Source of the DNA: Clostridiales bacterium | GTDB taxonomy: Bacteria > Bacillota > Clostridia > Christensenellales > Pumilibacteraceae | NCBI GenBank assembly: GCA_029070965.1 | Contig: JAIEBI010000029.1 | Location: forward strand, 1 to 35,447 | Direction of reading: 5' to 3' | DNA length: 35,447 nt | In this document: positions 23,939 to 32,116 of the stretch, piece after piece | Layout of the letters: every line of letters begins with the position of its first letter | Numbering within the stretch: position 1 is the stretch's first letter | Translations under genes and position numbers: made by a program | Notes under the pieces: model-generated | Told to the model about the DNA's origin: nothing | What the model saw: only the letters and a program-made list of their open reading frames with translations | The model's database searches: none

Positions 23939-25063
23939 ATGAATTACAAAACAAACAAAAGTAAAGGCTACGGCATTATTATTGCGGCTGTGGCGGTGAC
24001 GGTTGCGGTCATGCTGTGCGGCTTGATTTCGGGGCTTGTGCTCGCCGTGCGCCAGCGCCAAGAAAACGCGACGTTTAACGATTCGTCTAAGCAAATGGCG
24101 GGATATCTGTTGCGCGACTCGGCTGTCGAGCTCAAAAGCACGATGTCCGCGCTTAGGCTGTGCAACGAGGTCGAGCCTGCGGAAACGCTTAACCGCACCG
24201 CGCTTGTTCACGCCGTGCGTGCCGAAACGGCGCTCGAATGCCACAGCGACGACTGGGCGGACAGCCGCGCCAAGGAGCAGTTCCTTAACGATATTTCCAC
24301 CGTACTGCACGACTACACACCCGAACAGACTATGCAAATGTCAGATATGCTGTACGATTACGCGAGCAAGTTCTGCGCGTGGGTGACTGACGGCACGGAG
24401 TTCGAGTACAACGGCGAGCTTATTCCGTCTAACGGCGGCGAGCACGACGAAAACGTAACCGAGGACGATATTAATGCGGCGGCAGAAATAGTCAAGTCGG
24501 CGTTAAGCTCCGACAAGGCCGACTATGTGGGCGATTACGGCGGGCATATAGAATTCAATGTCGAGCGCGACGGCAATACCGGCTACGCCGTTGTGTGCGG
24601 CAAAAAGATAATCGAGTTCGCGTTTGTTCGCGATGAGGCCGAGGACACCGATACCGAAAGCGCCAAGCAAATCGCGCTCCAAACGGCTTCGGCTTGCGGC
24701 TACGACGGACTGGAAGTAAAATGGTGCGAGGTCACCGGCAAGTCGGTAAGCGTTATTATGTGCCGCAGCTACGACGGCGCTATGGCTTGCGACGACAGCG
24801 CGATAGCGGTCGTGTACGGCGGCAAGACGGTGGCGTTCACTGCGGGCGGCTGCGACAACGAACACAAAAATATCCCTTCGCCCAAAAAGTCGGAGGGCGA
24901 GGCGCACAAAGCGTTAAAATCGGATACGACGGACGGCAAGCTTGTCGTGCGTAAAATGGACGGCAAGGAACGCATTTGCTACGAATATCGTTACGAGCTG
25001 GACGACGGCGTGCATTACGTGTACGTTTGCGCCGAAAACGGAAAACAAATCGAAGTAAAATAG
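23939..25063 (+). CDS. ypeB: Germination protein YpeB
   Basis: This 374-residue protein has one N-terminal membrane anchor (about 12-36), a helical region, and a C-terminal half with PepSY-like beta-alpha units (FNVERDGNTGYAVVCGKKIIEFAF; KWCEVTGKSVSVIMCRSYDGAMAC). It ends with YEYRYELDDGVHYVYVCAENGKQIEV. In Bacillus, YpeB is needed to keep SleB stable and located in the spore. It is shorter than Bacillus YpeB (about 450 residues), mainly in the N-terminal helical part. AAAGGAAAA precedes the ATG. The order sleB-ypeB supports the call. No clear terminator follows. Confidence 0.92.
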   Translation: MNYKTNKSKGYGIIIAAVAVTVAVMLCGLISGLVLAVRQRQENATFNDSSKQMAGYLLRDSAVELKSTMSALRLCNEVEPAETLNRTALVHAVRAETALECHSDDWADSRAKEQFLNDISTVLHDYTPEQTMQMSDMLYDYASKFCAWVTDGTEFEYNGELIPSNGGEHDENVTEDDINAAAEIVKSALSSDKADYVGDYGGHIEFNVERDGNTGYAVVCGKKIIEFAFVRDEAEDTDTESAKQIALQTASACGYDGLEVKWCEVTGKSVSVIMCRSYDGAMACDDSAIAVVYGGKTVAFTAGGCDNEHKNIPSPKKSEGEAHKALKSDTTDGKLVVRKMDGKERICYEYRYELDDGVHYVYVCAENGKQIEVK

Positions 25064-25114
25064 ACTAAATTTCCGTTTAATTCGTCAAATCTTTCAAATA
25101 TTTTCATTCAAAGA

Positions 25115-25143
25115 TTGACAAAATATAACACGCGTTGTATAAT
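25115..25143 (+). promoter_or_regulatory. Consensus sigma-A promoter giving a leaderless message
   Basis: TTGACA (25115-25120) and TATAAT (25138-25143) have a 17-bp spacer. The -10 ends 6 nt before the ATG at 25150, so transcription should begin at or next to the start codon. An interrupted dyad, ATA-nn-ACGCGT-nn-TAT (25125-25140), fills the spacer. Confidence 0.8.
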
Positions 25144-25149
25144 ACGGTT

Positions 25150-26667
25150 ATGGTAGCTTTTAACCTAACACCTATTATATTCTTGTCGGTATGTGCGGCG
25201 CTGTCGTTACTGTTTTTGATTTCGATAATAGTCGTAGCCGTCAAGGGCAAACGCAAGTGCGGCGCATTCGACGTCATTTTGCGCATTCTCGCTTCCTTGG
25301 CAATGGTAGTCTCCGCTGTCTTGGTAGCATGCTCGGTGCTTACAATGTTGAATACCGTCGACGGCTTGTGTATTGTTGCCGTTCAGGATAAAGGCGTTGC
25401 AGCTGCGTTCCTCGTTATGGGGACTGATATTGTTACGCTCCCGATGCCCGAGATTTTTGTATTGCTTTCCACAGGTTTCGGATTCGGGCTTTTGTCAATT
25501 CTTTTTATACTGTCGCTTACTGCGCTTATAGTGGACTGCCTTGTAGCTAACAAAAAGGAAGGCAAAAAGGATAAAAAGGACAACAAGAAAAAGAAAGAAC
25601 CGGCAGTCAAAAAATCGCCCGAGCAGCTTAAACGCGAAGCCGAGCTTGAACGTATAAGGCGCATCGGCGAATCGGCTGTGCGCAAAACCGAGCGCGTAGC
25701 TAAGGCGGAAAAAGAGGACAAAATTTCAAAAGACGAGCAGCCCGAAAAAGCCGAGCAGCCCGCTACCGAAACTCCGACCGAGGACGAGCAGCCCGCAGTC
25801 GATTGGCGCGAACAGCCCAAGGAAGAACAGCATAGCGAATTTGTCGGATTAAAGGACGAAGGTGACGATGCATTCGATTCGTTCGATACCTTTGACGACG
25901 AGCCCCAAGAGGACGCGGGCGGTGCGCAAGACTACGAACAAGCCGACGATTACGACGAGCAACCTGTCGAAGAAGCCGTAAACGACGGCGAATATGCCGA
26001 GGAACAAACGGACGAATACGCAGAACAGCCCGACGACTATGCCGAGGAGCAAGTTGACGAGTACGTGACGGAAGAAGGCGACGAGCAACCGACCGATGAT
26101 ATTTATTACGACGAAGACGAACAGTACACGTACGATGACGGCACGCAAGCCGAGGAATATGCAGAGCAAACCGAGGAGCCTACCGACGGCGAATACGAAG
26201 CCGGCGAGGGCGAAAACTACGACTATGCCGACGAGCAGCCGACGGACGAGTACGACGGGGCGCCTATCGAGCAGCCGATAGATATCGGGCAGGAAGTCGA
26301 GCGCATATTGGAAACGCCGACCGACGATATAGAGCCCGACCGCGGCATATACATTCCCGAAATAAGGACTGTCACGCCGCGCCCGACCGACAGCAAGCCG
26401 ACGGCAGTCAAAAAACCTGCCGCAAGACCGACGACTCAAAGAGCTACCGCAAAAGCGCCGAGGACTGCCAAGCCCAAAAAGAGCGGCAGCGGCGGCGCGT
26501 CGCAACGGCCTGTCATTCCGCCCGAAAAGAAGCTGCCCGTTACGCGGCGGTACGTTATACTCGATAGGCACAACGCCGTCAATATGTTCGGCGAGTACCT
26601 TAAAGAGCGCAATCAAGCGGAAAAAGACAAGCTTAAATCGTCGATTAATACCATAATAATAGAATAG
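25150..26667 (+). CDS. Membrane protein with long acidic low-complexity region
   Basis: This protein of 505 residues is of no family I recognise. Three hydrophobic helices lie in the first 125 residues. A lysine block follows (KKEGKKDKKDNKKKKEP) and then a basic helix (about 155-195). Next come about 190 residues very rich in Glu, Asp, Tyr, Gln and Pro, built of degenerate units such as EYAEEQTDEYAEQPDDYAEEQ. A Pro/Thr/Lys/Arg-rich basic stretch (about 415-460) precedes a short conserved-looking end (RRYVILDRHNAVNMFGEYLKER). The layout suggests a membrane-tethered, flexible cytoplasmic scaffold. The chosen ATG has no ribosome site and lies 6 nt after the -10; a TTG 15 bases earlier would overlap the promoter. 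Confidence 0.8.
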   Translation: MVAFNLTPIIFLSVCAALSLLFLISIIVVAVKGKRKCGAFDVILRILASLAMVVSAVLVACSVLTMLNTVDGLCIVAVQDKGVAAAFLVMGTDIVTLPMPEIFVLLSTGFGFGLLSILFILSLTALIVDCLVANKKEGKKDKKDNKKKKEPAVKKSPEQLKREAELERIRRIGESAVRKTERVAKAEKEDKISKDEQPEKAEQPATETPTEDEQPAVDWREQPKEEQHSEFVGLKDEGDDAFDSFDTFDDEPQEDAGGAQDYEQADDYDEQPVEEAVNDGEYAEEQTDEYAEQPDDYAEEQVDEYVTEEGDEQPTDDIYYDEDEQYTYDDGTQAEEYAEQTEEPTDGEYEAGEGENYDYADEQPTDEYDGAPIEQPIDIGQEVERILETPTDDIEPDRGIYIPEIRTVTPRPTDSKPTAVKKPAARPTTQRATAKAPRTAKPKKSGSGGASQRPVIPPEKKLPVTRRYVILDRHNAVNMFGEYLKERNQAEKDKLKSSINTIIIE

Positions 26668-26676
26668 AAAGCATTA

Positions 26677-26699
26677 CCATAGCCGTGGGCTATGGTTTT
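26677..26699 (+). terminator. Intrinsic terminator
   Basis: CCATAGCC/GGCTATGG (8-bp stem, GTG loop) is followed by TTTTACTTT, 10 bp after the stop of the acidic membrane protein. Confidence 0.85.
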
Positions 26700-26737
26700 A
26701 CTTTACCGAAATACACATAATAATCACGGAGGGAAAT

Positions 26738-27685
26738 ATGTATTGCGTAGGTGTTGATATAGGCGGAATGTCCATAAAGGTGGGCGTTGTCGATAAACAC
26801 GGCAAAATACTCAAAAAGGACAAGGTTGTCACCGACGTTGCCGGAGGTCCGCACAAGATAATTAACGATATAAGCAACGTAATCAAATCGCTTGTGGATA
26901 TCAGCGACCGCGATTTTTTGGGTGTGGGTATCGGTTGCCCCGGGGCTATCAATTCGGCGCGCGGCACGGTAGATCGCGCGTTCAACCTTAACTGGCATCA
27001 CGTTGCGCTTGTGGACGATCTTGCGCGCACTATCAACCGTCATATCAAGGTGAGCAACGACGCAAACGTTGCCGCGTTGGGCGAGGCTATGTTCGGCGTT
27101 GGCAGGACGTATACCGATACCATTTTCCTTACACTCGGCACGGGCGTAGGCGGCGGCATTGTACTCAACGGCAAGTTGTACGAGGGCAACGAAAGTAAGG
27201 GCGCCGAAATGGGGCACATGGTACTTGTTGTGGACGGCGAGCCGTGTTCGTGCGGCAGGCGCGGGTGTATGGAAGCGTATTGCAGCGCGACCGCGCTTAT
27301 ACGCGAAACCAAAAAGGCTATGCTCGCCGACAAAAATTCGGCTATGTGGAAGTTTTCGCCTAATCTCGACGACGTGGACGGCAGAACGGCGTTCGAGTGC
27401 AGCAAGCAAGGCGACGCGTCGGCTAATGCCGTTGTCGACTACTACGTAAAGTATCTCGGCGAGGGCATGCTCAACTTTGCCAACATTTTCCGCCCGCAGG
27501 CGATAATACTCGGCGGCGGCGTGTGCGCCCAAGGCGACTATCTCATTTACAAGCTTAAAGACTACTGCAAGGACCGCAACTACGGCTTTGCCGATACGCC
27601 GCGCTTCGATATACTTACGGCGCAGCTGGGTAACGACGCCGGCATAATCGGCGCTGCCGGACTTATTTACGCTGACGTTAAGTAA
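26738..27685 (+). CDS. glcK: ROK family glucokinase
   Basis: This 315-residue sugar kinase makes glucose 6-phosphate from glucose and ATP in the cytoplasm. It shows the phosphate-binding loop VGVDIGGMSIKVGVVD (about 4-19), GVGIGCPGAIN, the catalytic region KVSNDANVAALGEA, LGTGVGGGIVLNG (about 133-145), the ROK zinc motif CSCGRRGCMEAY (about 170-181) with the preceding His in EMGHM, and a C-terminal adenosine site ILGGGVCAQGD. The spacing fits Bacillota glucokinases rather than ROK repressors, since no helix-turn-helix precedes it. GGAGGG supports the ATG. A terminator follows, so it is probably a single-gene unit. Confidence 0.92.
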   Translation: MYCVGVDIGGMSIKVGVVDKHGKILKKDKVVTDVAGGPHKIINDISNVIKSLVDISDRDFLGVGIGCPGAINSARGTVDRAFNLNWHHVALVDDLARTINRHIKVSNDANVAALGEAMFGVGRTYTDTIFLTLGTGVGGGIVLNGKLYEGNESKGAEMGHMVLVVDGEPCSCGRRGCMEAYCSATALIRETKKAMLADKNSAMWKFSPNLDDVDGRTAFECSKQGDASANAVVDYYVKYLGEGMLNFANIFRPQAIILGGGVCAQGDYLIYKLKDYCKDRNYGFADTPRFDILTAQLGNDAGIIGAAGLIYADVK

Positions 27686-27704
27686 TGCAGAATTAACAAT
27701 TTAG

Positions 27705-27734
27705 AAAGCCGCATGGAATATCCGTGCGGCTTTT
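27705..27734 (+). terminator. Terminator of the glucokinase gene
   Basis: AAAGCCGCA/TGCGGCTTT (27705-27713 and 27725-27733) has an 11-nt loop and is followed by T. A GAATT-rich tag lies between the stop codon and the stem. Confidence 0.85.
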
Positions 27735-27794
27735 ATGTTGCAAAAAAACGCATAAAACAACCAATTCAATCAAGATATGCGCTGATAAGTGTTG

Positions 27795-27800
27795 TATAAT
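27795..27800 (+). promoter_or_regulatory. Probable -10 of the rubrerythrin gene
   Basis: A perfect TATAAT lies 32 nt before the ATG. No good -35 is seen at 16-18 bp, so an activator or another factor may be needed. Confidence 0.4.
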
Positions 27801-27832
27801 CATACTGCAATATATATAAGGAGTATTGTTCT

Positions 27833-28372
27833 ATGAAAAATCTTAAAGGCACCAAGACGGAAGAAAACCTTATGACAGCGTTTTCGGGCGAGAGCATGGC
27901 GCGCAACAAGTACGATTACTATTCGTCACGCGCCAAAAAAGACGGCTATGAGCAAATAGCCGCCATATTCGCCGAAACGGCGTCCAACGAAAAGGAGCAC
28001 GCCAAAATTTGGTTTAAGCTGCTTCACGACGGCATACCCGAAACGCTTACCAACCTGAAAGACGCCGCCGACGGCGAACACTTTGAATGGACGGATATGT
28101 ACAAAACCTTTGCCGAGGAGGCGGACGCGGAAGGGTTCGCGTCCATTGCCGAGCTTTTCCGTAAGGTCGCGGCTATCGAAAAAACGCACGAGGAACGGTA
28201 CGTAAAGCTTGCCGCCAATATCGAAAAGAACGAGGTATTTTGCAAAGGCGTTCAGGTCGTTTGGGTTTGCCTTAACTGCGGGCATATGGTGGTTGCCGAT
28301 TGCGCACCCGAGGTTTGTCCCGTATGTGCGCACCCCAAAGCGTTTTTCGAGATGAAGGCTGAAAACTACTAA
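27833..28372 (+). CDS. rbr: Rubrerythrin
   Basis: This 179-residue non-haem iron protein reduces hydrogen peroxide in anaerobes. The N-terminal ferritin-like four-helix domain has the diiron ligands in [35 protein letters not shown] and [19 protein letters not shown]. The C-terminal rubredoxin domain has two Cys pairs, CLNC (about 145-148) and CPVC (about 162-165), that bind one iron. Length and order are standard. AAGGAG precedes the ATG. It is probably transcribed alone; its redox partner is not in the window. Confidence 0.96.
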   Translation: MKNLKGTKTEENLMTAFSGESMARNKYDYYSSRAKKDGYEQIAAIFAETASNEKEHAKIWFKLLHDGIPETLTNLKDAADGEHFEWTDMYKTFAEEADAEGFASIAELFRKVAAIEKTHEERYVKLAANIEKNEVFCKGVQVVWVCLNCGHMVVADCAPEVCPVCAHPKAFFEMKAENY

Positions 28373-28395
28373 ATTAATTCGGAATTGATTGATTA

Positions 28396-28424
28396 TTGAC
28401 TTATATGCATTTCCATGATATACT
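28396..28424 (+). promoter_or_regulatory. Sigma-A promoter of the histidine kinase gene
   Basis: TTGACT (28396-28401) and TATACT (28419-28424) are separated by 17 bp. The ATG is 11 nt after the -10, giving a leader of about 5 nt without a ribosome site. Confidence 0.75.
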
Positions 28425-28442
28425 GATAGTATATCATGGAAA
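28410..28442. promoter_or_regulatory. Perfect 14-bp inverted repeat over promoter and start codon
   Basis: TTTCCATGATATAC (28410-28423) is exactly complementary to GTATATCATGGAAA (28429-28442), with a 5-bp centre. The left arm covers most of the -10 and the right arm covers the ATG. Since transcription should start near 28431, only one arm would be in the mRNA, so a DNA-binding operator is more likely than an RNA hairpin. Confidence 0.75.
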
Positions 28443-29977
28443 ACGAAAGCGAAAACAATTTGCAAGGTATTACGGAATCGCAGCAGGCGAATGCGACCGA
28501 CGTCGACGCGCCCACAACCGAGTGCGCGCCAGTTTTGAGTAAGAAAAAAAAGCGGTTGCCGCTTATAAAGTCGATATCGCTGCGCACCACTATCGATTAT
28601 TGCTTGTTTTCGTTGATAATTTTGATATTGTTTTTCGGTGTGTTCTTAGTCAGTTTGAATGCTTTTTACGGCAGGATGATGGAGGAGGACGTTAAGCGTA
28701 TAGAACGCTCGGCTGCGGTCGGCTTTCCTAAGCGCGTGGACGACAACAGCCTTACAATGTACAAGTACAGGCTGCTCGACGTTGCGCGCAGCAATAAGCC
28801 TGTCGCTATTGCCGTGTTCAAGATTGACGAAGCCGAGAAAAACGACATTTGCATCATGGTCGACGACATGGGCAACGGCATAAGCGACGACAGCAACCTG
28901 TTCGACGCGGTTATGGACAAGCTGGATTTTAAATCGGTTTTTTCGAGCGGAAAACAGTGCAAGGCGAACACGCCGTTCGGCACGTATTTGTGCAAGGGCA
29001 GCAAGCACGCCACCGAGGACGGCGGCACAGCGTACTTGCTTGTAATGAAGCCATACGACGTGTGGAACCAGCAGACGGTAAAAACAATAAACATTCTTGC
29101 TTTATGCACTGTTATAGTGCTTGCTTTGGCTTGCGTGTTTGCGTTTTTCGCGTCGCGGCATCAAACCAAGTACCTTACCGACTTTTCGCAAAAGGCCAAG
29201 CGCTTGGCGGACGGGGACTACAACGTGGTGTTTTCGGGCGCGGGATATAACGAGTACGAAAACCTCGCTTGCGCGCTAAATGCCGCCACGCAAAACATTC
29301 AAAAGGCGGAACAGCTTCAACGCGATATAATAGCCAACGTGTCGCACGATATTCGCACGCCGCTGACTATGATCCGCGCGTACGCGGAAATGCTGCGCGA
29401 CATGCCTATGGACGAGAGCAAGCGAGAAAAAACGGCAGGCGTAATAATATCCGAGGCGGACCGACTGACCGCGCTTGTGGGCGACGTGCTCAATTATTCC
29501 AAGCTCCAATCGGGCGTTAGCGAGTATAAGTTTGAAAGCACCGATTTGTCGGGAGTCGCCGCCGCCGTGCTGGAAAGGTTCGATTTGGTACGCGAACGCG
29601 ACGGAATAAAGCTGTTGCAGGATATCGACTCCGAAGCTGTCGCCACATGCGACAAGTCCAAGATAGAACAAGTGTTGTACAACCTTATCGGCAACGCCGT
29701 CAACTATTGCGGCGACGATAAGACCGTTATACTGCGCGTCAAAAAACAAGACGGCGGCGTGCGGGTTGAGGTCACCGACCACGGCAGCGGCATAGAGCAA
29801 TCCGAGCTCGATTCCGTTTGGGATAGATACTACCGTTCTCCGCACTCCACGCGTACTGTGGTTGGCTCGGGCCTCGGTCTATCTATTTGCAAAAGCATTC
29901 TCACCGCGCACAATGCCGAATTCGGCGTAATATCCGAAATCGGCAAGGGCAGCACCTTCTGGTTCGAGTTGAAATAA
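28436..29977 (+). CDS. Sensor histidine kinase (orphan)
   Basis: This 513-residue membrane kinase has two helices (about 58-80 and 220-242) flanking an extracellular sensor of about 140 residues. A HAMP linker (about 243-295) follows, then a HisKA dimerisation domain with NVSHDIRTPLTMIRAYAEML and phospho-acceptor His 304. The HATPase_c domain has the N box NLIGNAVNYC (about 416), DHGSGI and GSGLGLSICKSI. The first 57 residues are cytoplasmic and rich in Glu, Gln and Pro, then basic. No response regulator lies next to it on either side, which is unusual for this PhoR/ResE-like class. The gene begins inside a perfect inverted repeat, so expression may be tightly controlled. Confidence 0.93.
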   Translation: MENESENNLQGITESQQANATDVDAPTTECAPVLSKKKKRLPLIKSISLRTTIDYCLFSLIILILFFGVFLVSLNAFYGRMMEEDVKRIERSAAVGFPKRVDDNSLTMYKYRLLDVARSNKPVAIAVFKIDEAEKNDICIMVDDMGNGISDDSNLFDAVMDKLDFKSVFSSGKQCKANTPFGTYLCKGSKHATEDGGTAYLLVMKPYDVWNQQTVKTINILALCTVIVLALACVFAFFASRHQTKYLTDFSQKAKRLADGDYNVVFSGAGYNEYENLACALNAATQNIQKAEQLQRDIIANVSHDIRTPLTMIRAYAEMLRDMPMDESKREKTAGVIISEADRLTALVGDVLNYSKLQSGVSEYKFESTDLSGVAAAVLERFDLVRERDGIKLLQDIDSEAVATCDKSKIEQVLYNLIGNAVNYCGDDKTVILRVKKQDGGVRVEVTDHGSGIEQSELDSVWDRYYRSPHSTRTVVGSGLGLSICKSILTAHNAEFGVISEIGKGSTFWFELK

Positions 29978-29996
29978 TCGGAGGGGGTGTAACGTA

Positions 29997-30482
29997 ATGA
30001 TAGTATTTAGTGGTGCAGTTTCGGACAACGCGAGATTCTTTATGAAAAAATTAGAGGCACGTATGCTAATAATCGTTACAAGTATAGTGTCTATTATATT
30101 TTGTATTCCGATAGTGCTGTTGTGTATCTATGTTGATTGGATAAGCGTAATTATGTTTATTCCGTTTGTGTTTGCAGTATTAAGCGGTGTATTTTATAGA
30201 GTAATTCCTACGGATTTAAAAAAGATACGAATGCCGACAAAGGTATCGATTATGAGCGATATAATGATAAGTTCGGGAAAAGACTTTGAGTACGGACGCT
30301 ATTACGACGATGTGAAAAAAGTAGTAGATTACGGCGAATGGTACCACATGGTATTTTATTTCCCGCATAAGATTGTATATTATGTTTGTCAAAAGGATTT
30401 GATAACCGAGGGGACGATAGAGGAGTTTGAGGAGCTTTTTAAGGATAAGCTTGTTCGTAAAAAACTGAAAGGAAAAGGTTGA
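29997..30482 (+). CDS. Small membrane protein, YcxB-like (paralogue 1)
   Basis: This 161-residue protein has two adjacent hydrophobic helices (about 22-45 and 48-68). A cytoplasmic domain follows whose strands and ending (WYHMVFYFPHKIVYYVCQKDLITEGTIEEFEELFKDKL) resemble the C-terminal domain of YcxB-like proteins. The family call is tentative. It lies 20 bp after the histidine kinase with a strong GGAGGGGG site, so the two are probably cotranscribed. A second copy lies at 32117-32602. Codon use is AT-rich compared with the kinase. Confidence 0.8.
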   Translation: MIVFSGAVSDNARFFMKKLEARMLIIVTSIVSIIFCIPIVLLCIYVDWISVIMFIPFVFAVLSGVFYRVIPTDLKKIRMPTKVSIMSDIMISSGKDFEYGRYYDDVKKVVDYGEWYHMVFYFPHKIVYYVCQKDLITEGTIEEFEELFKDKLVRKKLKGKG

Positions 30483-30506
30483 GACTCTTCGCTGCGCTCA
30501 GAGTGA
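30482..30506. repeat. Short palindromic intergenic repeat (REP-like)
   Basis: ACTCT and AGAGT (30484-30488 and 30500-30504) flank GC-rich inner pairs (GC, TGC, GC). It begins at the stop codon of the gene ending at 30482. The form is like short GAGACTCTTCGC-type palindromes dispersed in many bacterial genomes; copy number cannot be judged here. Confidence 0.6.
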
Positions 30507-30582
30507 CAAAAAATAGTGGCGCGTAATTGTTCGGGTGATACACAAGAGTAAGTTTTGCAAGGAGGGAATTGTCAGATAAGAT

Positions 30583-31032
30583 ATGGATGAAATAATGGAA
30601 TATGTTATGTCGCTATTGATAATGTTAGTATTGTTTTTCGTATATGACATAGCGACTGTTTATGAATTTTATAAGAGATGGATAAAAAATGGAGAAACCG
30701 TAAAATTTATTCCTGAATGGAAGGGTACGAAAAAACCGTTTCATTGGTGTTTAGGTTGGAGTATTGCCAAAAGCGTTACCGATGTTATAGTATTCATCGT
30801 TTTTGTTTTTATGGTTCCCATTGACAAGCCGACTTGGTTTATATTAATGCCGTTTATGTGGTGTGTAACTTTCTTTTTTCAAATGATTTTTTATGTGATA
30901 TGCGAAACTATTATCGTCAAACGTATTAGGCGAAAAAATATACAGCCGATTACGGAAGCTAACGCTATAAACGATGTAATTAAAAATGTAGACAATAATC
31001 CGATAGAGGATAAAGATAATGGCACGGCGTAA
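30583..31032 (+). CDS. Small polytopic membrane protein
   Basis: This 149-residue protein has about three helices (near 8-28, 62-82 and 86-110), aromatic and rich in Val, Ile and Phe. A charged cytoplasmic end carries KRIRRKN and an acidic tail. No family is recognised. AAGGAGGG precedes the ATG. Its last 14 bases overlap the next gene, implying coupling. AT-rich codon use is shared with its neighbours. Confidence 0.75.
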   Translation: MDEIMEYVMSLLIMLVLFFVYDIATVYEFYKRWIKNGETVKFIPEWKGTKKPFHWCLGWSIAKSVTDVIVFIVFVFMVPIDKPTWFILMPFMWCVTFFFQMIFYVICETIIVKRIRRKNIQPITEANAINDVIKNVDNNPIEDKDNGTA

Positions 31033-31534
31033 AATAAGAATTGTTTGTTCGCCTACGATTATGATTTCTACTGTGCTGGCGATGGTTGTATTATGCGGGC
31101 TTCACATTTTTACTGTGGTAATTACTGACGGGGAATTATTTGCGCCGCATTTAATTGCGTATGGTATATTGTGGACATTTTGCAGTTGGGGAATAAGTAT
31201 ACTTTTAATCATTTTTGGTGCAAGAAGAATATACAGCATAATAACAATAGATGAAACGGGTGTATCAAGATCTTTCTTGGGCGTGTTTTGCAAACTGCGT
31301 ATATCGTGGGACGAAATGGCAGAGGCAACTTATATGTTGCATTTAATACCATTTTTGTTTTTTTCCAAAACGAAAAAGTTATCTACTATGACGTACAATA
31401 AGGCTATTGCCGTTAAAGACGCGATACAAATATCATTGAGCAAAAGGCGTTATGCGGTTATTATGCAATACTTGCAACAGCCTATTGTTAATTTGTCCGC
31501 CAAAGAAGAGGCATATTACACGGGAAAAAAATAA
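31019..31534 (+). CDS. Small membrane protein with PH-like domain
   Basis: This 171-residue protein has two helices (about 12-34 and 44-66). A soluble part follows that starts IYSIITIDETGVSRSFLGVFCKLRISWDEMAEA, the strand-turn-strand pattern of bacterial PH-like domains that follow membrane hairpins. No enzyme motif is seen. GAGG lies in the end of the preceding gene, about 10 bases before the ATG. It has the same layout as the genes at 29997, 32117 and 15437, although sequence similarity to those is weak. Confidence 0.75.
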   Translation: MARRKIRIVCSPTIMISTVLAMVVLCGLHIFTVVITDGELFAPHLIAYGILWTFCSWGISILLIIFGARRIYSIITIDETGVSRSFLGVFCKLRISWDEMAEATYMLHLIPFLFFSKTKKLSTMTYNKAIAVKDAIQISLSKRRYAVIMQYLQQPIVNLSAKEEAYYTGKK

Positions 31535-31607
31535 TGAGAACAATGAATTTTGCTTTTCGTGGGACAAACGGCGTTTATTTTCGGTTGTAATAGCGTAGGA
31601 GTAACTT

Positions 31608-32099
31608 ATGAAACGTAAAGGATTGATTATTACATTTTCGATATTGGGTGCCGTGGGAAGCGTACTCGGTGCAATAGTTGTATTCTACTTTTGTCTTGCT
31701 TATGCATCTAAGGAGACAATAGCCAAAGCAGTGACATATTATAGACGCGACGATAGTTATATTACGATTAATGCAACAATAACCCGCTTGGAACAATTTG
31801 AGGCTAATTATTATAGCATATATTTGCAGTACGATGAACAATGTCACGATTTGAGATTTGCTGAGGATTATGAAATTATCCCGAGCAATACAAAGGAATT
31901 GGAGAAAAACGACTTTGATTTTGCCCAATCTGACAAGCAGTATATTATTACTGTGGGACGGCGCAAAATTCATAACGGATCCGTACCGCTAATCACTTAC
32001 CCTGTTGTTGAAATACGCGAAGCAGGAGAAGACGGTAAGGTTTATTTGGACTATGAAACAGGCAAAAGCAATTTATTATCATATCTTTCAAAGAAATAA
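31608..32099 (+). CDS. Single-anchor exported protein
   Basis: This 163-residue protein has one N-terminal helix (about 6-30) followed by an extracytoplasmic domain of about 130 residues. That domain is rich in Tyr, Asp and Glu with alternating strands (YITINATITRLEQFEANYYSIYLQYD). No lipobox cysteine lies at the helix end. TAGGAG precedes the ATG. No family is recognised. It stands between the two paralogues of the AT-rich island. Confidence 0.75.
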   Translation: MKRKGLIITFSILGAVGSVLGAIVVFYFCLAYASKETIAKAVTYYRRDDSYITINATITRLEQFEANYYSIYLQYDEQCHDLRFAEDYEIIPSNTKELEKNDFDFAQSDKQYIITVGRRKIHNGSVPLITYPVVEIREAGEDGKVYLDYETGKSNLLSYLSKK

Positions 32100-32116
32100 A
32101 GTAAGGAGTGAGTTTT

